From Actinomycetes bacterium (GTDB lineage Bacteria > Actinomycetota > Acidimicrobiia > Acidimicrobiales > Acidimicrobiaceae), in contig JAJYGA010000091.1 in the NCBI GenBank assembly GCA_021785255.1, positions 1 through 60,744 of the forward strand: DNA of 60,744 nt, read 5' to 3'. The number at the start of each line of letters is the position of its first letter. Within the stretch, counting starts at the first letter, position 1. The position numbers and the translations under genes are program-made. Below, piece after piece: positions 45,890-56,299 of the stretch. The notes below the pieces were generated by a model. That model did not search any database. It was not told the DNA's origin and was given only the letters and a program-made list of their open reading frames with translations.

Positions 45890-48142
45890 TTGTCTATTCT
45901 AGGGAATAAGGTACTTCGCCTGGAAGATCCTAAGCTGCTAACCGTCGGAGGTACCTACGTTGGCGACCTGTGGTTGGAGTCCATGGTCCATGTAAGCTAT
46001 GTGACTTCCACTGTAGCCCATGCAAGAATCATTGGCGTGGACCTAGAGGCGGCCGCCTCGATGCCCGGAGTAGTCGCGATCTACAGTTCCAAAGATGTTG
46101 AACTGTCCCCAATGGCTTCAATGTTTCGAGATAAACCGGCGATGAATCGTCCGTTTTTGGCCAAGGACCGGGTCCGCTTTGTTGGTGAGCCCGTTGCTAT
46201 GGTTTTGGCAACATCTCAAGAAGCTGCTATTGACGCAGCTGAGATGGTTCTTGTTGAATATGATCCTCTGCCTGTGGTTGTCGATCCAGAGCGCGCACTT
46301 GATGCGGACGTGGTACTTTATGATGAGGTTGGGTCGAATATCGTTACTTCTTTTGGCGAAGCTGGCGATGAAACGATCTTTGGATCCTGCGACGTCGTAG
46401 TGTCTTTGAAGATAATAAACCAGAGGCTTGCGCCTGCTCCTTTGGAGGTAAGGTCGGCCATGGCTACCGTTGACAAGTACGGTAGGTTACTATTTTATGC
46501 ATCAACTCAAACTCCTCACGCCGTCAAGACTCTGTTGGCGAAGGTTCTTAAGCTCGATCCGACGCAGGTCCATGTAATTACCCCTGACGTAGGAGGTGGT
46601 TTTGGAGCTAAGGCAACCCAGTATCCTGAGGAAATACTGGTGGCTTGGGCAGCTTTAAAGCTGGGCAGACCTGTCCGATGGGTTGAGACCCGTAGCGAAA
46701 ACATGGTCGGTCTGGGGCATGGTCGAGCGCAGGTGCAGAATCTAACCCTTGGCGCCCTCGCGGACGGGACGATCCAAGCTTATCGAGTTGATGTTATTCA
46801 GGACTCGGGCGCTTATCCCAGCATAGGCGCGTTTTTGCCTATCCTGACTAAGACTATGGCCTCAGGTGTTTATGACATACCAAAGATAGAGTTTCGTTCG
46901 ACATCTGTGGTTACCAATACCACTCCGATAGTTTCCTATAGGGGTGCAGGCAGACCTGAAGCTACCGAAGCTATTGAGCGCATTATCGACGTATTGGCAC
47001 GCAAGTTAGATATGGATCCCGTGGAAGTGCGCCGGATAAATCTTATATCTAAAGACAGGTTTCCCTACGATACAGGTACGGGTGCTACTTATGATGTGGG
47101 AGACTACGAAGGAGCTCTTGATATGTTGATGGAGTACTCGAACTACGCCGAGCTTCGACGAGAGCAAAAAGAGCGTTTGGAGACCTCTTCGAAACAGGTG
47201 CTGGGAGTAGGAGTATCTGTCTACGTGGAGATTACGAATCCTTTTCCAAACTCAGAGTTTGGCGGTGTTGAACTGACCAAAGATGGTGGCTTATCCATAA
47301 GATCAGGTACCTCCCCTCACGGTCAAGGACATAGGACTGCTTGGTCGATGGTCGCTTCTGAGATATTTGGAATCCCGCTTGAGAAGATCCAGGTAATTAC
47401 GGGTGATACAGACGTAGTACCGCACGGTGTGGGAACCTTTGGATCGAGATCGCTACAGCTTGGAGGTGCTGCAGTACACGAAGCGTCCGTGCGTGCTTTT
47501 GAGATGGCGAGGGAGGTTGCGGCTGAGATGTTAGAAGCAAGTCCAAGCGACATTGTTCCAACGCCAGATGGAGATGGCCTAAACGTTGTAGGTGTACCAA
47601 CTTCAAAGGTTACGTACGCTGAGATCTATGAAAGATCAATAGCCATAGGAAAGAAAGTTACCCATGAGTTAGACTTCTCGGAAACCAACTCGACCTTCCC
47701 TTTTGGTGCCCATCTAGCTGTGGTTGAGGTAGATATTGAGACAGGTAAGGTTGAACTAAAGAGATTTGTTGCTGTCGACGACGCAGGACGTATCGTAGCG
47801 CCACTATTGGCCGAAGGGCAGGTGCATGGCGGCATTGCCCAAGGAGTAGCGCAGGCTTTGTTAGAAGAGTTTTCATACGACCAACGGGGTAACCCTCAGA
47901 CTGGAAATCTCTCTGACTACACCTTCATCTCTGCGATGGAACTCCCCAGCTTTGAAGTCTCTCACCAGGAAACTCCAACGCATCTAAATCCATTGGGAGC
48001 CAAGGGAATCGGTGAATCCGGTACCATCGGATCGACGCCTGCTGTTCATAATGCGGTTCTAGATGCTCTTGCGCCTTTCGGACTGATTCACATCGATATG
48101 CCCCTTACTCCCCAGAAGATCTGGTCTGCTTTGTCTCGATAA
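45890..48142 (+). CDS. Molybdenum hydroxylase large subunit, CoxL/xanthine dehydrogenase-like (solo copy)
   Basis: A 750-residue molybdopterin-binding subunit. ILGNKVLRLEDPKLL opens it; RFVGEPVAMVLA, PDVGGGFGAK and [15 protein letters not shown] (cofactor and substrate contacts), and the final GAKGIGESGTIGSTPA with the active-site Glu follow. The active-site loop reads SYRGAGR (residues 349-355), so it lacks the AYxCSFR loop of form I CO dehydrogenase. No small or FAD subunit is encoded directly beside it. TTG 45890 with AGGAAGGA 7 bases before fits the family start; the frame is open to GTG 45860. Confidence 0.9.
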   Translation: MSILGNKVLRLEDPKLLTVGGTYVGDLWLESMVHVSYVTSTVAHARIIGVDLEAAASMPGVVAIYSSKDVELSPMASMFRDKPAMNRPFLAKDRVRFVGEPVAMVLATSQEAAIDAAEMVLVEYDPLPVVVDPERALDADVVLYDEVGSNIVTSFGEAGDETIFGSCDVVVSLKIINQRLAPAPLEVRSAMATVDKYGRLLFYASTQTPHAVKTLLAKVLKLDPTQVHVITPDVGGGFGAKATQYPEEILVAWAALKLGRPVRWVETRSENMVGLGHGRAQVQNLTLGALADGTIQAYRVDVIQDSGAYPSIGAFLPILTKTMASGVYDIPKIEFRSTSVVTNTTPIVSYRGAGRPEATEAIERIIDVLARKLDMDPVEVRRINLISKDRFPYDTGTGATYDVGDYEGALDMLMEYSNYAELRREQKERLETSSKQVLGVGVSVYVEITNPFPNSEFGGVELTKDGGLSIRSGTSPHGQGHRTAWSMVASEIFGIPLEKIQVITGDTDVVPHGVGTFGSRSLQLGGAAVHEASVRAFEMAREVAAEMLEASPSDIVPTPDGDGLNVVGVPTSKVTYAEIYERSIAIGKKVTHELDFSETNSTFPFGAHLAVVEVDIETGKVELKRFVAVDDAGRIVAPLLAEGQVHGGIAQGVAQALLEEFSYDQRGNPQTGNLSDYTFISAMELPSFEVSHQETPTHLNPLGAKGIGESGTIGSTPAVHNAVLDALAPFGLIHIDMPLTPQKIWSALSR

Positions 48143-48295
48143 GTATTTTGCAACCTTTAGCCAGGTTGACAGGTCCATCACCAAAGTGAAGATCTTGGGG
48201 TTCTGTGAGACAAGTTATTGAAAGGTGCTTGTGACTTTGGTAACCTCTTGGTGGTCTACGTTGGATCCTTTAAGTTTTCGAGAGGACGATATAAA

Positions 48296-50278
48296 GTGCC
48301 TGAGAGCAACGATACTGTACTGCCAGAACTTCCCCCAATGGTACGAGAGAGCAGCTTGGTTCAAACAAAACTGAAGCGTTCTGGTCGGCTACCGATCTCT
48401 ACTGTACAAGAGTATGAAGCCCTTTACAAACGATCGATAGCTGATGTAGGTGCCTATTGGATGGAGGTAGCAAGCGAACTGGAATGGATGACCAACTGGC
48501 CACCCTCAGCGACCTTGGTTGGTGGCTTTGGCGATGGCTTTCAGTTTTTTCCTGGGTCTGAAATGAACGTTAGTGTGAACTGCATAGACCGTCACGCGGC
48601 TCTTCATCCAAGTAAAACTGCGATCATCTGGATTTCCGAGGACGGCAGGGAGAGGGTTTGGAGCTACAAAGATCTCTTGGACGAGACGACAAAGTTCGCG
48701 AGGGTTCTTGAATCTCGTGGAGTTAGAAAAGGAGATGTAGTTGCAATATACCTTCCCAACCTTCTTGAAACTTTTGCGGCTGTACATGCATGTTTTCGAA
48801 TTGGAGCTATCTATAACGTAATATTCTCGGGTTTTTCCGCGAGGGCTTTGGCGGATCGCGTTTCAGACACTGGAGCAAAGGTCGTTATTACCGCCGATGA
48901 GGCGGTTAGAAAAGGGCGAAAACTTCCGCTTAAGGCAACTTTGGACTCGGTCTTGGATGAACTTCCAAGTGTTGAGAGTGTATTTGTTGTTAGACGAACG
49001 GGAAGCAGCGAGGTCGCAATGTTGCCTGGCCGAGATTTTTATTGGGATGAGGCTTTAGCGGAAGTCGAACCTGGTTTTGAACCCGTTCCTATCGAGGCTA
49101 ATGACCCGGGCTTTATCATCTATACGTCAGGCACAACGGCGAAACCAAAGGGACTTGTCCATAGCGGCGTTGGTTTCTTAATCGGTACTTATCACAACGT
49201 CAAGATGTCTTTAGATCTTGGCCCCGCAGACGTGTACTGGTGTACAGCAGATACAGGATGGCTCACGTTCCCTATCTTTGAGTTGGTTGGTGGCCTTGCC
49301 AACGGTGCAACCATGGTTGCCTACGAAGGAGCACTGGACTTTCCCGAGCCAGATCGCTTCTATAAGATTGTCGAACAGTACCACATTAACAAGGTTTTCA
49401 CGGCACCTACTCTGCTTAGAATGCTGGCTCGTTATGGAGAGGGATGGATCGAAGGCAAGGACCTCTCGAACCTTGAGCTGGTAGCCCTCGTCGGTGAACC
49501 ACTCGATGCAAAGACTTGGCACTGGGTTCAAGATTACTTGGGACGTGGTTCTTTGGAGATCAACAACACCTACGGGCAAAGTGAGACAGGAAGCGCCTGG
49601 CTCTCTTCGGTGGTGGGAGTTACGCCTGCGAAGCCGGGTTCGTGCGGAGCACCTATTCCAGGCCATGCGTATGCAATTGTTGACGATGACGGGAAAGAGG
49701 TAGGAGTGGGAAAGGTTGGTTATCTCACGATTACCCAGCCGTTCCCGACGATGTGTCGTACCATTTGGCGGGATCCAGCGCGCTATGTTGCTCAATACTT
49801 TACGCGACTTGGCCGGGACCGATACGATACAGCGGATGCTGCTTTGGTTGACGATGATGGCCATGTTTGGGTCGTTGGGCGAGTGGACGGAGTTATAAAT
49901 GTATCCGGTCACCGTCTCTCTACCATGGAGATGGAGAGCGCCTTGCTTTCTTTGCCCGGTGTGGGCGAAGCCGCGGTCGTTGGAGTCGACGATGCTACGA
50001 AAGGACAGGTTCCCGTAGGATTCGTAACGTTGAGCCAGGGAGCTTCAGAACTTTCGGAAAAGACGTTAGCAGAGCAGTTGGTAAAAGAGATTGGACCTAT
50101 AGCTAGGCCGGAGAAAGTTTATATTCTCTCTGCCATGCCGAGAACCAGATCAGGCAAGATCGTTCGGCGCCTACTGCGGGACCTTGTCGTTGAAGGGGAT
50201 TCAAAAGGAGATGTTACAGGGCTTGAAGATCCTGAGGTATTGGAAAAGATTCGAGATGAGCTAAGTGATTACTCCTAA
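48296..50278 (+). CDS. Acetyl/propionyl-CoA synthetase-like acyl-CoA ligase (AMP-forming)
   Basis: A 660-residue ligase of the acetyl-CoA synthetase family. Motifs: FIIYTSGTTAKPKGLVHS (AMP/ATP loop), YWCTADTGWLT, INNTYGQSETGSAW, YDTADAALVDDDGHVWVVGR, and PRTRSGKIVRRLLRD with the catalytic/acetylatable lysine. Length and order fit acetyl- or propionyl-CoA synthetase. GTG 48296 (10 bases after GAGAGGA) matches the family length; the frame is open to TTG 48218. It separates the solo large-subunit gene from coxSLM, so the substrate acid may be a product of one of the hydroxylases (inference). Confidence 0.9.
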   Translation: MPESNDTVLPELPPMVRESSLVQTKLKRSGRLPISTVQEYEALYKRSIADVGAYWMEVASELEWMTNWPPSATLVGGFGDGFQFFPGSEMNVSVNCIDRHAALHPSKTAIIWISEDGRERVWSYKDLLDETTKFARVLESRGVRKGDVVAIYLPNLLETFAAVHACFRIGAIYNVIFSGFSARALADRVSDTGAKVVITADEAVRKGRKLPLKATLDSVLDELPSVESVFVVRRTGSSEVAMLPGRDFYWDEALAEVEPGFEPVPIEANDPGFIIYTSGTTAKPKGLVHSGVGFLIGTYHNVKMSLDLGPADVYWCTADTGWLTFPIFELVGGLANGATMVAYEGALDFPEPDRFYKIVEQYHINKVFTAPTLLRMLARYGEGWIEGKDLSNLELVALVGEPLDAKTWHWVQDYLGRGSLEINNTYGQSETGSAWLSSVVGVTPAKPGSCGAPIPGHAYAIVDDDGKEVGVGKVGYLTITQPFPTMCRTIWRDPARYVAQYFTRLGRDRYDTADAALVDDDGHVWVVGRVDGVINVSGHRLSTMEMESALLSLPGVGEAAVVGVDDATKGQVPVGFVTLSQGASELSEKTLAEQLVKEIGPIARPEKVYILSAMPRTRSGKIVRRLLRDLVVEGDSKGDVTGLEDPEVLEKIRDELSDYS

Positions 50279-50434
50279 AGATGTAGCGCGGTTAGAGGAA
50301 CCGTTGGAAGTATCTTATGCCCAATCGTTGCCCTAACAAATTAGGGACCTTGTTACATATGTGCGGAAATTGTGGTAGTTTCACATAGGAAGGGAAGAGA
50401 TCTCTGTTACCGATGAAGGGGGAGGATTGCCGGG

Positions 50435-50908
50435 ATGAAAGTCTCGATGAAGATAAATGGAGTTGACTATGAAAAAGATGTTGAACCCCGTCGTCTTTTG
50501 GTTCACTTCATCCGAGAAGATGCGGGACTGACGGGTACTAACGTAGGTTGTGATACATCTTCATGTGGTGCCTGTACGATCTTGATGAACGGGGAGTCGG
50601 TCAAGTCTTGTACGGTGTTGGCTGTTCAGGCCGAGGGCGCTGAGATCCTGACTATTGAGGGCTTAGCTGAACCTGACGGAACCATGCACCCAGTACAAAG
50701 AGCATTTCAAGAGTGTCATGGCCTCCAATGCGGATATTGTACTCCGGGCATGGTCATGGCGGCCGTTTCTTTGATCAAAGAAGAGTCCTCCTTGGACGAA
50801 CAGAAAGTCAGAAACGCATTGGAAGGTAACCTCTGCAGGTGTACTGGCTATCACAATATTGTCAAAGCTGTCCTCCAGGCAGCAGATGAGATGGGGGTGA
50901 AGGCGTGA
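50435..50908 (+). CDS. coxS: Molybdenum hydroxylase iron-sulfur subunit, CoxS-like
   Basis: A 157-residue electron-transfer subunit with two [2Fe-2S] clusters. Cys39, Cys44, Cys47 and Cys59 ([12 protein letters not shown]...SC) form the plant-ferredoxin-type cluster; Cys99, Cys102, Cys134 and Cys136 ([10 protein letters not shown]...NLCRCTGYH) form the second. GGGGGAGG lies before the ATG. Order S-L-M, starting here, is that of form II CO-dehydrogenase-like operons (form I is M-S-L). Its TGA overlaps the GTG of the large-subunit gene. Confidence 0.95.
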   Translation: MKVSMKINGVDYEKDVEPRRLLVHFIREDAGLTGTNVGCDTSSCGACTILMNGESVKSCTVLAVQAEGAEILTIEGLAEPDGTMHPVQRAFQECHGLQCGYCTPGMVMAAVSLIKEESSLDEQKVRNALEGNLCRCTGYHNIVKAVLQAADEMGVKA

Positions 50909-53277
50909 CTCAGGTGGTAGAGCATGACGGGTCAGTTATAGGAAAGAAGGTCCTCCGTCGGGAGGATCCTGCACTACTATCTGGAGAGTCGAAGTTTGTC
51001 GCTGATCTCGAGGCGACAGGGGTTCTGCATATATTTGTTCTTCGGTCTTCAATGGCATATGCACGGATTCGTTCGATAAATATCGCGTCTGCAAAGGAAG
51101 CAAAAGGCGTTGTCGCTGTCTATACGGCTGGAGATCTTGAGTCTGAGTGGGCGGGTCCCATGCCCTGTGCCTGGCCCGTCACCGCTGATATGAAGAATCC
51201 TCCACACTATCCACTTGCTAAAGACACGGTTCGCTATGTGGGAGACGCGGTGGCTGTCGTTGTTGCTCACAGCGCCGAGGAGGCTGCTGATGCTGCTGCA
51301 CTTATCGAAGTTGATTACGAAGAGCTGCAAGCGGTGGTGGATCTCGAAGGGGCACTCACAGGAGAAAATATTGTACATGAGTCTCTTGGGACTAATGTCA
51401 GTTACGTTTGGGAGCTAAACCCGAATCCCTCGGGATTGGAGGAAGCTTTCGCTAAAGCGAAACATGTAGTTAGCGAACGATATATTCAGCAGCGACTCAT
51501 ACCAGCCGCAATGGAACCAAGAGGAGTACTTGCGGTTCCATCGCCAATGGGGGGCGATTACACCTTGTACTCAGCCACCCAAGTTCCACACATACTCAAG
51601 GTCATGGCTGCACTCACTCTTGGTATTTCGGAGACCAAGTTGCGGGTGATTGCCCCTTCGGTTGGAGGTGGATTCGGGTCCAAGTTGAACGTCTACGCGG
51701 AGGAACTCATCTGTCTAGCGCTTTCAAGAAAGCATCGGCTTCCAGTTAAATGGGTAGAGGAGCGTTCTGAAGGAGGCCAAGCAACTATACAGGGTCGGGG
51801 ACAGGTTCAATATATTGAGCTAGCTGCTGACGAGGAAGGCAAGTTACTGGGAGTGCGAGTTAATCTCGTGGCTGATATGGGAGCTTATCTCCAGCTGGTG
51901 ACGCCTGGAGTTCCTCTTCTTGGGGCATTTTTGTATCACGGGGTATATCATGTCAACAACTACGGGTTCAAAGCCACAGGTGTGTTTACCAACAAAACAC
52001 CAACAGACGCTTATCGGGGTGCAGGACGTCCTGAAGCAACCTATGCGATAGAGCGGGCGATGGATGCGCTTGCGAGAAAGGTTGGAGTCGATCCAGCCGA
52101 GATCCGGCGGAGAAATCTAATACAGCCGGAGCAGTTCCCTTACAACTCCCCGGCTGGACTAGTATTTGACTCCGGCGACTATCCGAAGAACTTTAAAGTG
52201 GCTCTTGAGAAGCTCGGATACTCGAAACTTAGAGAAGAACAAACACAAAGAAGATCAGAAAACTCAACAAAACATCTCGGTATAGGAATCTCGTTCTTTG
52301 TTGAGATGTGTGGACTGGCCCCATCTCGAGTTTTGGCTTCTTTAAACTACGCAGCTGGTGGCTGGGAGGCCGCAACTGTGAGAATTCTACCTACTTCTAA
52401 GATCGAAGTGGTGACAGGTACGTCCCCTCACGGTCAAGGACACGAAACTTCTTGGGCTATGATTGTGGCGGACAAGTTGGGAGTGCCAATCGACGACATT
52501 GAGGTTCTGCACTCCGACACTTCAATTGCACCTCATGGGATGGATACATATGGCTCAAGGTCACTTTCTGTAGGAGGAACTGCGGTTCACCTGGCGACAG
52601 AGAGGGTGCTTGATAAGGCTAGAAAGCTTGCCGCTCACCAACTTGAGGTCTCCGAAGAAGATCTTGACTACAGCTCTGGGGTCTTTAGTGTGAAGGGCGC
52701 TCCAGAGAAGGTCATGCCGCTTGCTGGCGTTGCCTTTGAAGCCTTTACCGCCCACAATCTTCCTGATGGTATGGAACCAAACTTGGAAGCAAGTATTAGT
52801 TGGGATCCCCCGAACTTCACCTTTCCTTATGGAACACACTTGGCGGTTGTAGAGGTGGACTCTGAAACCGGGAAGGTAGAGCTGGTTCGCTATCTGTCGG
52901 TAGACGACTGTGGAAATCAGATAAACCCGATGATAGTAGAGGGTCAACTCCACGGCGGGATAGTGCAAGGAATAGCTCAGGCTCTTTATGAAGAGGCTGT
53001 CTATGACGACTCAGGCAACCTATTGAACCCCTCACTTGCTGACTATCTGGTTCCATCGGCAGCCGAGATGCCCAGCTTTGAACTTTCGCAGACGGTGACT
53101 CCAAGTCCTACGAACCCTTTGGGGGTGAAAGGAATCGGAGAGGCAGGAACTATAGCGTCAACACCTGCAATTATCAACGCTGTTGTGGATGCGCTAAGCC
53201 ATCTGGGTGTAACAAATATCGAGATGCCAGCAAGTCCAGAAAGAGTGTGGCGAGCTATTCAAAATGTCAAGGGATGA
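50905..53277 (+). CDS. coxL: Molybdenum hydroxylase large subunit, form II CoxL-like
   Basis: A 790-residue molybdopterin cytosine dinucleotide-binding subunit. It has [39 protein letters not shown], the active-site loop AYRGAGR at residues 369-375, [15 protein letters not shown], and [16 protein letters not shown] with the catalytic Glu. AYRGAGR marks form II; form I CO dehydrogenase has AYRCSFR with the Cys that carries copper. Form II enzymes have been proposed to oxidise CO slowly or to act on other substrates, so CO oxidation is not proved. GTG start overlaps coxS (GTGA). Confidence 0.93.
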   Translation: MTQVVEHDGSVIGKKVLRREDPALLSGESKFVADLEATGVLHIFVLRSSMAYARIRSINIASAKEAKGVVAVYTAGDLESEWAGPMPCAWPVTADMKNPPHYPLAKDTVRYVGDAVAVVVAHSAEEAADAAALIEVDYEELQAVVDLEGALTGENIVHESLGTNVSYVWELNPNPSGLEEAFAKAKHVVSERYIQQRLIPAAMEPRGVLAVPSPMGGDYTLYSATQVPHILKVMAALTLGISETKLRVIAPSVGGGFGSKLNVYAEELICLALSRKHRLPVKWVEERSEGGQATIQGRGQVQYIELAADEEGKLLGVRVNLVADMGAYLQLVTPGVPLLGAFLYHGVYHVNNYGFKATGVFTNKTPTDAYRGAGRPEATYAIERAMDALARKVGVDPAEIRRRNLIQPEQFPYNSPAGLVFDSGDYPKNFKVALEKLGYSKLREEQTQRRSENSTKHLGIGISFFVEMCGLAPSRVLASLNYAAGGWEAATVRILPTSKIEVVTGTSPHGQGHETSWAMIVADKLGVPIDDIEVLHSDTSIAPHGMDTYGSRSLSVGGTAVHLATERVLDKARKLAAHQLEVSEEDLDYSSGVFSVKGAPEKVMPLAGVAFEAFTAHNLPDGMEPNLEASISWDPPNFTFPYGTHLAVVEVDSETGKVELVRYLSVDDCGNQINPMIVEGQLHGGIVQGIAQALYEEAVYDDSGNLLNPSLADYLVPSAAEMPSFELSQTVTPSPTNPLGVKGIGEAGTIASTPAIINAVVDALSHLGVTNIEMPASPERVWRAIQNVKG

Positions 53278-53310
53278 TTGGACAACAGTTTTAGTTAGAA
53301 AGGCAAGAAT

Positions 53311-54120
53311 TTGTATCCTGCAAAGTTTGATTACGTTAGAGCTACAGACGTAAGCGACGCTTTAGCCAAGATTGGTTCCGACGAAGATGCCAAGTTCATA
53401 GCAGGTGGCCACTCTTTGGTACCGCTCATGAAGTTTCGATTGGCAACCCCGTCGCTCCTTGTTGATATCGGTCGTATTGGTGAACTGTCCTATGTGAAAG
53501 ACGAAGGAGATTACATAGCAATAGGTGCACTTACTCGTCATCATGATGTGCAGCATTCGGAGATTTTGCAGTCTCATCTACCGATACTTTCTCATGTGGC
53601 TGGTTTAGTGGGCGACCCTCAAGTACGTCATCGCGGTACTATAGGTGGCTCCGTAGCACACGGAGACGGTGCTTCTGATTTGCCAGCAGTGTTGCTTGCT
53701 CTCGACGCGACGATGGTGGCTAGGAGCGGAGAAGGACAAAGGGAGATCCAAGCTAAGTCGTTTTTCAAGGGATTTTTGGAGACGGACCTTCGCCCAGATG
53801 AGATTCTTACGGAAATCAGAGTGGCTAAAGGCGTCAAGGGATGGTCGTTCCAGAAGTTCAATCGTCGTGCGCAAGATTGGGCGATCGTTGGAGTGGCGGC
53901 CGTTAGTAACGGATCTACCAAGGTTGCTTTTGTCAATATGGGTTCTTCCCCTCTACGGTCAGTAGGATGTGAGGAGGCACTTAGAGATGGCGCGTCGATA
54001 ACGGAAGCGGCAGAACGAGCAGTGGACGGAATTGAGCCTCCTTCTGATTTGAATGCAACATCGGAGTTTCGCGTTCACCTGGCTAAAGTACTTACTAGGC
54101 GTGCTCTTGAGGAGATTTAA
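53311..54120 (+). CDS. coxM: Molybdenum hydroxylase FAD-binding subunit, CoxM-like
   Basis: A 269-residue flavoprotein. FAD-binding motifs are AGGHSLVPLMKFRLA and RHRGTIGGSVAHGDGASDLPA, with the CO-dehydrogenase flavoprotein C-terminal domain behind. It passes electrons from the CoxS clusters to the respiratory chain. TTG start 33 bases after coxL, preceded by AAAGG. A strong hairpin follows the stop. Confidence 0.93.
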   Translation: MYPAKFDYVRATDVSDALAKIGSDEDAKFIAGGHSLVPLMKFRLATPSLLVDIGRIGELSYVKDEGDYIAIGALTRHHDVQHSEILQSHLPILSHVAGLVGDPQVRHRGTIGGSVAHGDGASDLPAVLLALDATMVARSGEGQREIQAKSFFKGFLETDLRPDEILTEIRVAKGVKGWSFQKFNRRAQDWAIVGVAAVSNGSTKVAFVNMGSSPLRSVGCEEALRDGASITEAAERAVDGIEPPSDLNATSEFRVHLAKVLTRRALEEI

Positions 54121-54138
54121 AGTTAGTTGAGATTTAGT

Positions 54139-54169
54139 TTTGAGCCCCGAACTAGACTCGGGGCTCAAA
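54139..54169 (+). terminator. Hairpin after coxM (terminator-like)
   Basis: TTTGAGCCCCGA, 7-base loop, TCGGGGCTCAAA: a perfect 12-base stem (54139-54150 with 54158-54169), followed by GGCATTTTTGG. The T-run is short and begins a few bases after the stem. It lies between the structural genes (SLM) and the accessory genes (D, E, F, G), so it may lower their expression relative to the enzyme genes. Confidence 0.75.
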
Positions 54170-54210
54170 GGCATTTTTGGCACGTTGTTACCGTAGAAAG
54201 TTGATTCAGA

Positions 54211-55185
54211 TTGAACGATGCTGAAACAAGTGTTGGTGCTCCAACAAGCTACTTTGGAGTCAGTAGTCCCAAGGAGCTTGTTGAGAATCTGGACAAGCAG
54301 GACTATTTGGCCGACGAAGGATTGGCGACGGCTCTTTTCTTAGCGCTAGCCCTCAAGCGCCCCTTGTTGTTAGAAGGCGATGCTGGCGTTGGCAAGACAG
54401 AGGTGGCCAAGGCTCTATCTTCATGGCTAGAGGTCCCGTTGATTCGACTTCAATGCTATGAAGGCATAGACGTATCCCAGGCAGTGTATGAATGGGATTA
54501 TGCACGACAATTGCTTCATATTCGAACCATGGAAGTCTTAGGTGGCCAAGGCGAAGCTGCAAACGTTGAGGGAGTGGAAGATGAACTATTTTCTGAGCGC
54601 TTTCTCGTAAGAAGGCCACTTCTAAAGGCGTTGGATCCAAGTGTCTACATTAAAAAAGATGGTGAAATCTTTCCGCCTGTTTTGTTGATAGACGAGATCG
54701 ATCGGGCGGATGATGAGTTCGAGGCTTATCTCTTGGAGATTCTTTCTGAAAATGCGGTCACTATTCCGGAGTTGGGAACGATAGCATCGCTTCGTGCACC
54801 AATTACTATCATTACCTCCAACAGAACCCGAGATGTGCATGACGCCTTAAAGAGACGTTGTCTGTATCATTGGGTGGAGCACCCTAGCTTTGAACGAGAG
54901 ATCTCGATTATCAAAAGACGGGCGCCAGAAGTTGCCCTTCGGTTGGTAGCACAAGTAGCCATGATTACCCAGGAGGTGCGACGACTGGGGATCTATAAGC
55001 CGCCGGGGATCGCAGAAGCTATCGATTGGGCAAGGTCACTTTCGATATTGCGAAGTGACGAGATCGACGCAGAGACTTTTGCAAAGACGCTTGGGGTGCT
55101 GGTCAAATATAGAGAAGACGAGGAACGGGTAAAGACACTTGACCTTTCCAAAGTTGTACATAATGCGTTAGAGAGTTTGAAATAG
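54211..55185 (+). CDS. coxD: MoxR-type AAA+ ATPase, CoxD-like
   Basis: A 324-residue AAA+ chaperone. Walker A GDAGVGKT at residues 56-63, Walker B VLLIDEIDRADDEFEAYLLE, sensor TSNRTRDVHDALKRRC. In carboxydotrophs CoxD helps build the copper/sulfur part of the active site; in form II clusters it is thought to mature the Mo enzyme. It pairs with the VWA protein encoded 1 base downstream, the usual MoxR-VWA couple. TTG start; weak ribosome site. Confidence 0.92.
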   Translation: MNDAETSVGAPTSYFGVSSPKELVENLDKQDYLADEGLATALFLALALKRPLLLEGDAGVGKTEVAKALSSWLEVPLIRLQCYEGIDVSQAVYEWDYARQLLHIRTMEVLGGQGEAANVEGVEDELFSERFLVRRPLLKALDPSVYIKKDGEIFPPVLLIDEIDRADDEFEAYLLEILSENAVTIPELGTIASLRAPITIITSNRTRDVHDALKRRCLYHWVEHPSFEREISIIKRRAPEVALRLVAQVAMITQEVRRLGIYKPPGIAEAIDWARSLSILRSDEIDAETFAKTLGVLVKYREDEERVKTLDLSKVVHNALESLK

Positions 55186-55186
55186 T

Positions 55187-56299
55187 GTGGCTGAACCTAT
55201 CGAGATTGCCGTTGGATTTGTAACTTTACTCAGAGACTCTGGCATCTCAGTCCCTTTAACCTCCTCTGTTATGTTTTCTGAATCGCTATCGCTTCTTGAT
55301 GTCTCGAATTTAAATGAGATTTACTGGGCGGCCCGAGCGGTATTGTTGTTGCGTCTGTCCGACCTTGATCGATTCAATCAGTGCTTCTCTCTTTACTTTG
55401 GGATAAATCCTGTGACGGATCGTGAATCTGCAGCGGAGAAGAAGTCGGTAACCATGCTCATAGAAGACGAGGACAGCTCTTCGGACCCCCAAGAGGCACT
55501 GTCAGAAGATGAAGATCACACGGCTCTTAGGTTTTCTGCGGTGGAGGTATTGAAACAAAAGGACTTTTCGCGTCTGAATGAAGAGGAGATGAAGGAGATC
55601 TCAGAACTTGTGAGAAGACTTAAAGTCTCTCCACCGCTTAGAACCTCTCTTAGAGCACGAAGCGCTAGGTCTGGGCGCCAGGTTGACATGAGAAAGACTA
55701 TTCGTGAGGTGGTACGTTATGACGGAGAAATAATAAAGATGTCATATAGGTCTCGGAGCCACATGAGACGTAAAGTCGTTGTTTTGTGTGATGTCTCAGG
55801 ATCTATGGAGCCTTATGCCCGAGTTCTTATTCGATTTGCTCAAGCCTCCCTTATGGGAGCTAATGCAGAAGTCTTTACTATCGGTACTCGCCTTACTCGC
55901 ATTACTAGAGAATTAAGTGGTCACGACTTTGATGAAGCTCTTCAGAGCGCTACCAAAGCAGTAAGAGATTGGTCGGGAGGTACCCGACTAGGTGACTCGT
56001 TGGTGCAATTTAACAACGTCTATGGAGTAAGAGGAATGGCGAGAGGCTCGATAGTTGTACTGCTTTCAGATGGCTGGGATCGCGGTGACCCCGTTACTAT
56101 GGCCAAAGCTATGGAACGTCTCTCGCGAGTGGCCCATCAAGTGATTTGGGTTAACCCATTGAAAGCGATGCCAGGATATGCACCGCTGACGAGAGGTATG
56201 TCGGCAGCGCTTCCTTTCGTGGATGAGTTTTTAGATGGCCACTGTTTAGATTCTTTAGAGAAATTAGCGGAGGTGATAAGTCATGCGGGAGATAATTGA
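55187..56299 (+). CDS. coxE: VWA-domain protein, CoxE-like
   Basis: A 370-residue protein. The C-terminal half is a von Willebrand A domain with the MIDAS motif DVSGSM (D202, S204, S206), and later GGTRLGDSL and LLSDGWDRGDP. An acidic segment (residues 91-110) links it to an N-terminal helical domain. It works with the CoxD ATPase in Mo-enzyme maturation. GTG start right after coxD; the end overlaps the next gene by 17 bases. Confidence 0.93.
   Translation: MAEPIEIAVGFVTLLRDSGISVPLTSSVMFSESLSLLDVSNLNEIYWAARAVLLLRLSDLDRFNQCFSLYFGINPVTDRESAAEKKSVTMLIEDEDSSSDPQEALSEDEDHTALRFSAVEVLKQKDFSRLNEEEMKEISELVRRLKVSPPLRTSLRARSARSGRQVDMRKTIREVVRYDGEIIKMSYRSRSHMRRKVVVLCDVSGSMEPYARVLIRFAQASLMGANAEVFTIGTRLTRITRELSGHDFDEALQSATKAVRDWSGGTRLGDSLVQFNNVYGVRGMARGSIVVLLSDGWDRGDPVTMAKAMERLSRVAHQVIWVNPLKAMPGYAPLTRGMSAALPFVDEFLDGHCLDSLEKLAEVISHAGDN

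Noticed and set aside
48166-48171. TTGACA box upstream of the acyl-CoA synthetase gene
   Set aside because: No acceptable -10 box at 16-18 bases; not enough to call a promoter.
50331-50346. CCCTAA-CAAA-TTAGGG hairpin between the acyl-CoA synthetase and coxS genes
   Set aside because: Only a 6-base AT-containing stem with no T-run; too weak to call a terminator.
45860-53277. Form I aerobic CO dehydrogenase
   Set aside because: Both large subunits have (A/S)YRGAGR loops rather than AYxCSFR, and gene order is S-L-M, so a form II or other hydroxylase is the safer call.
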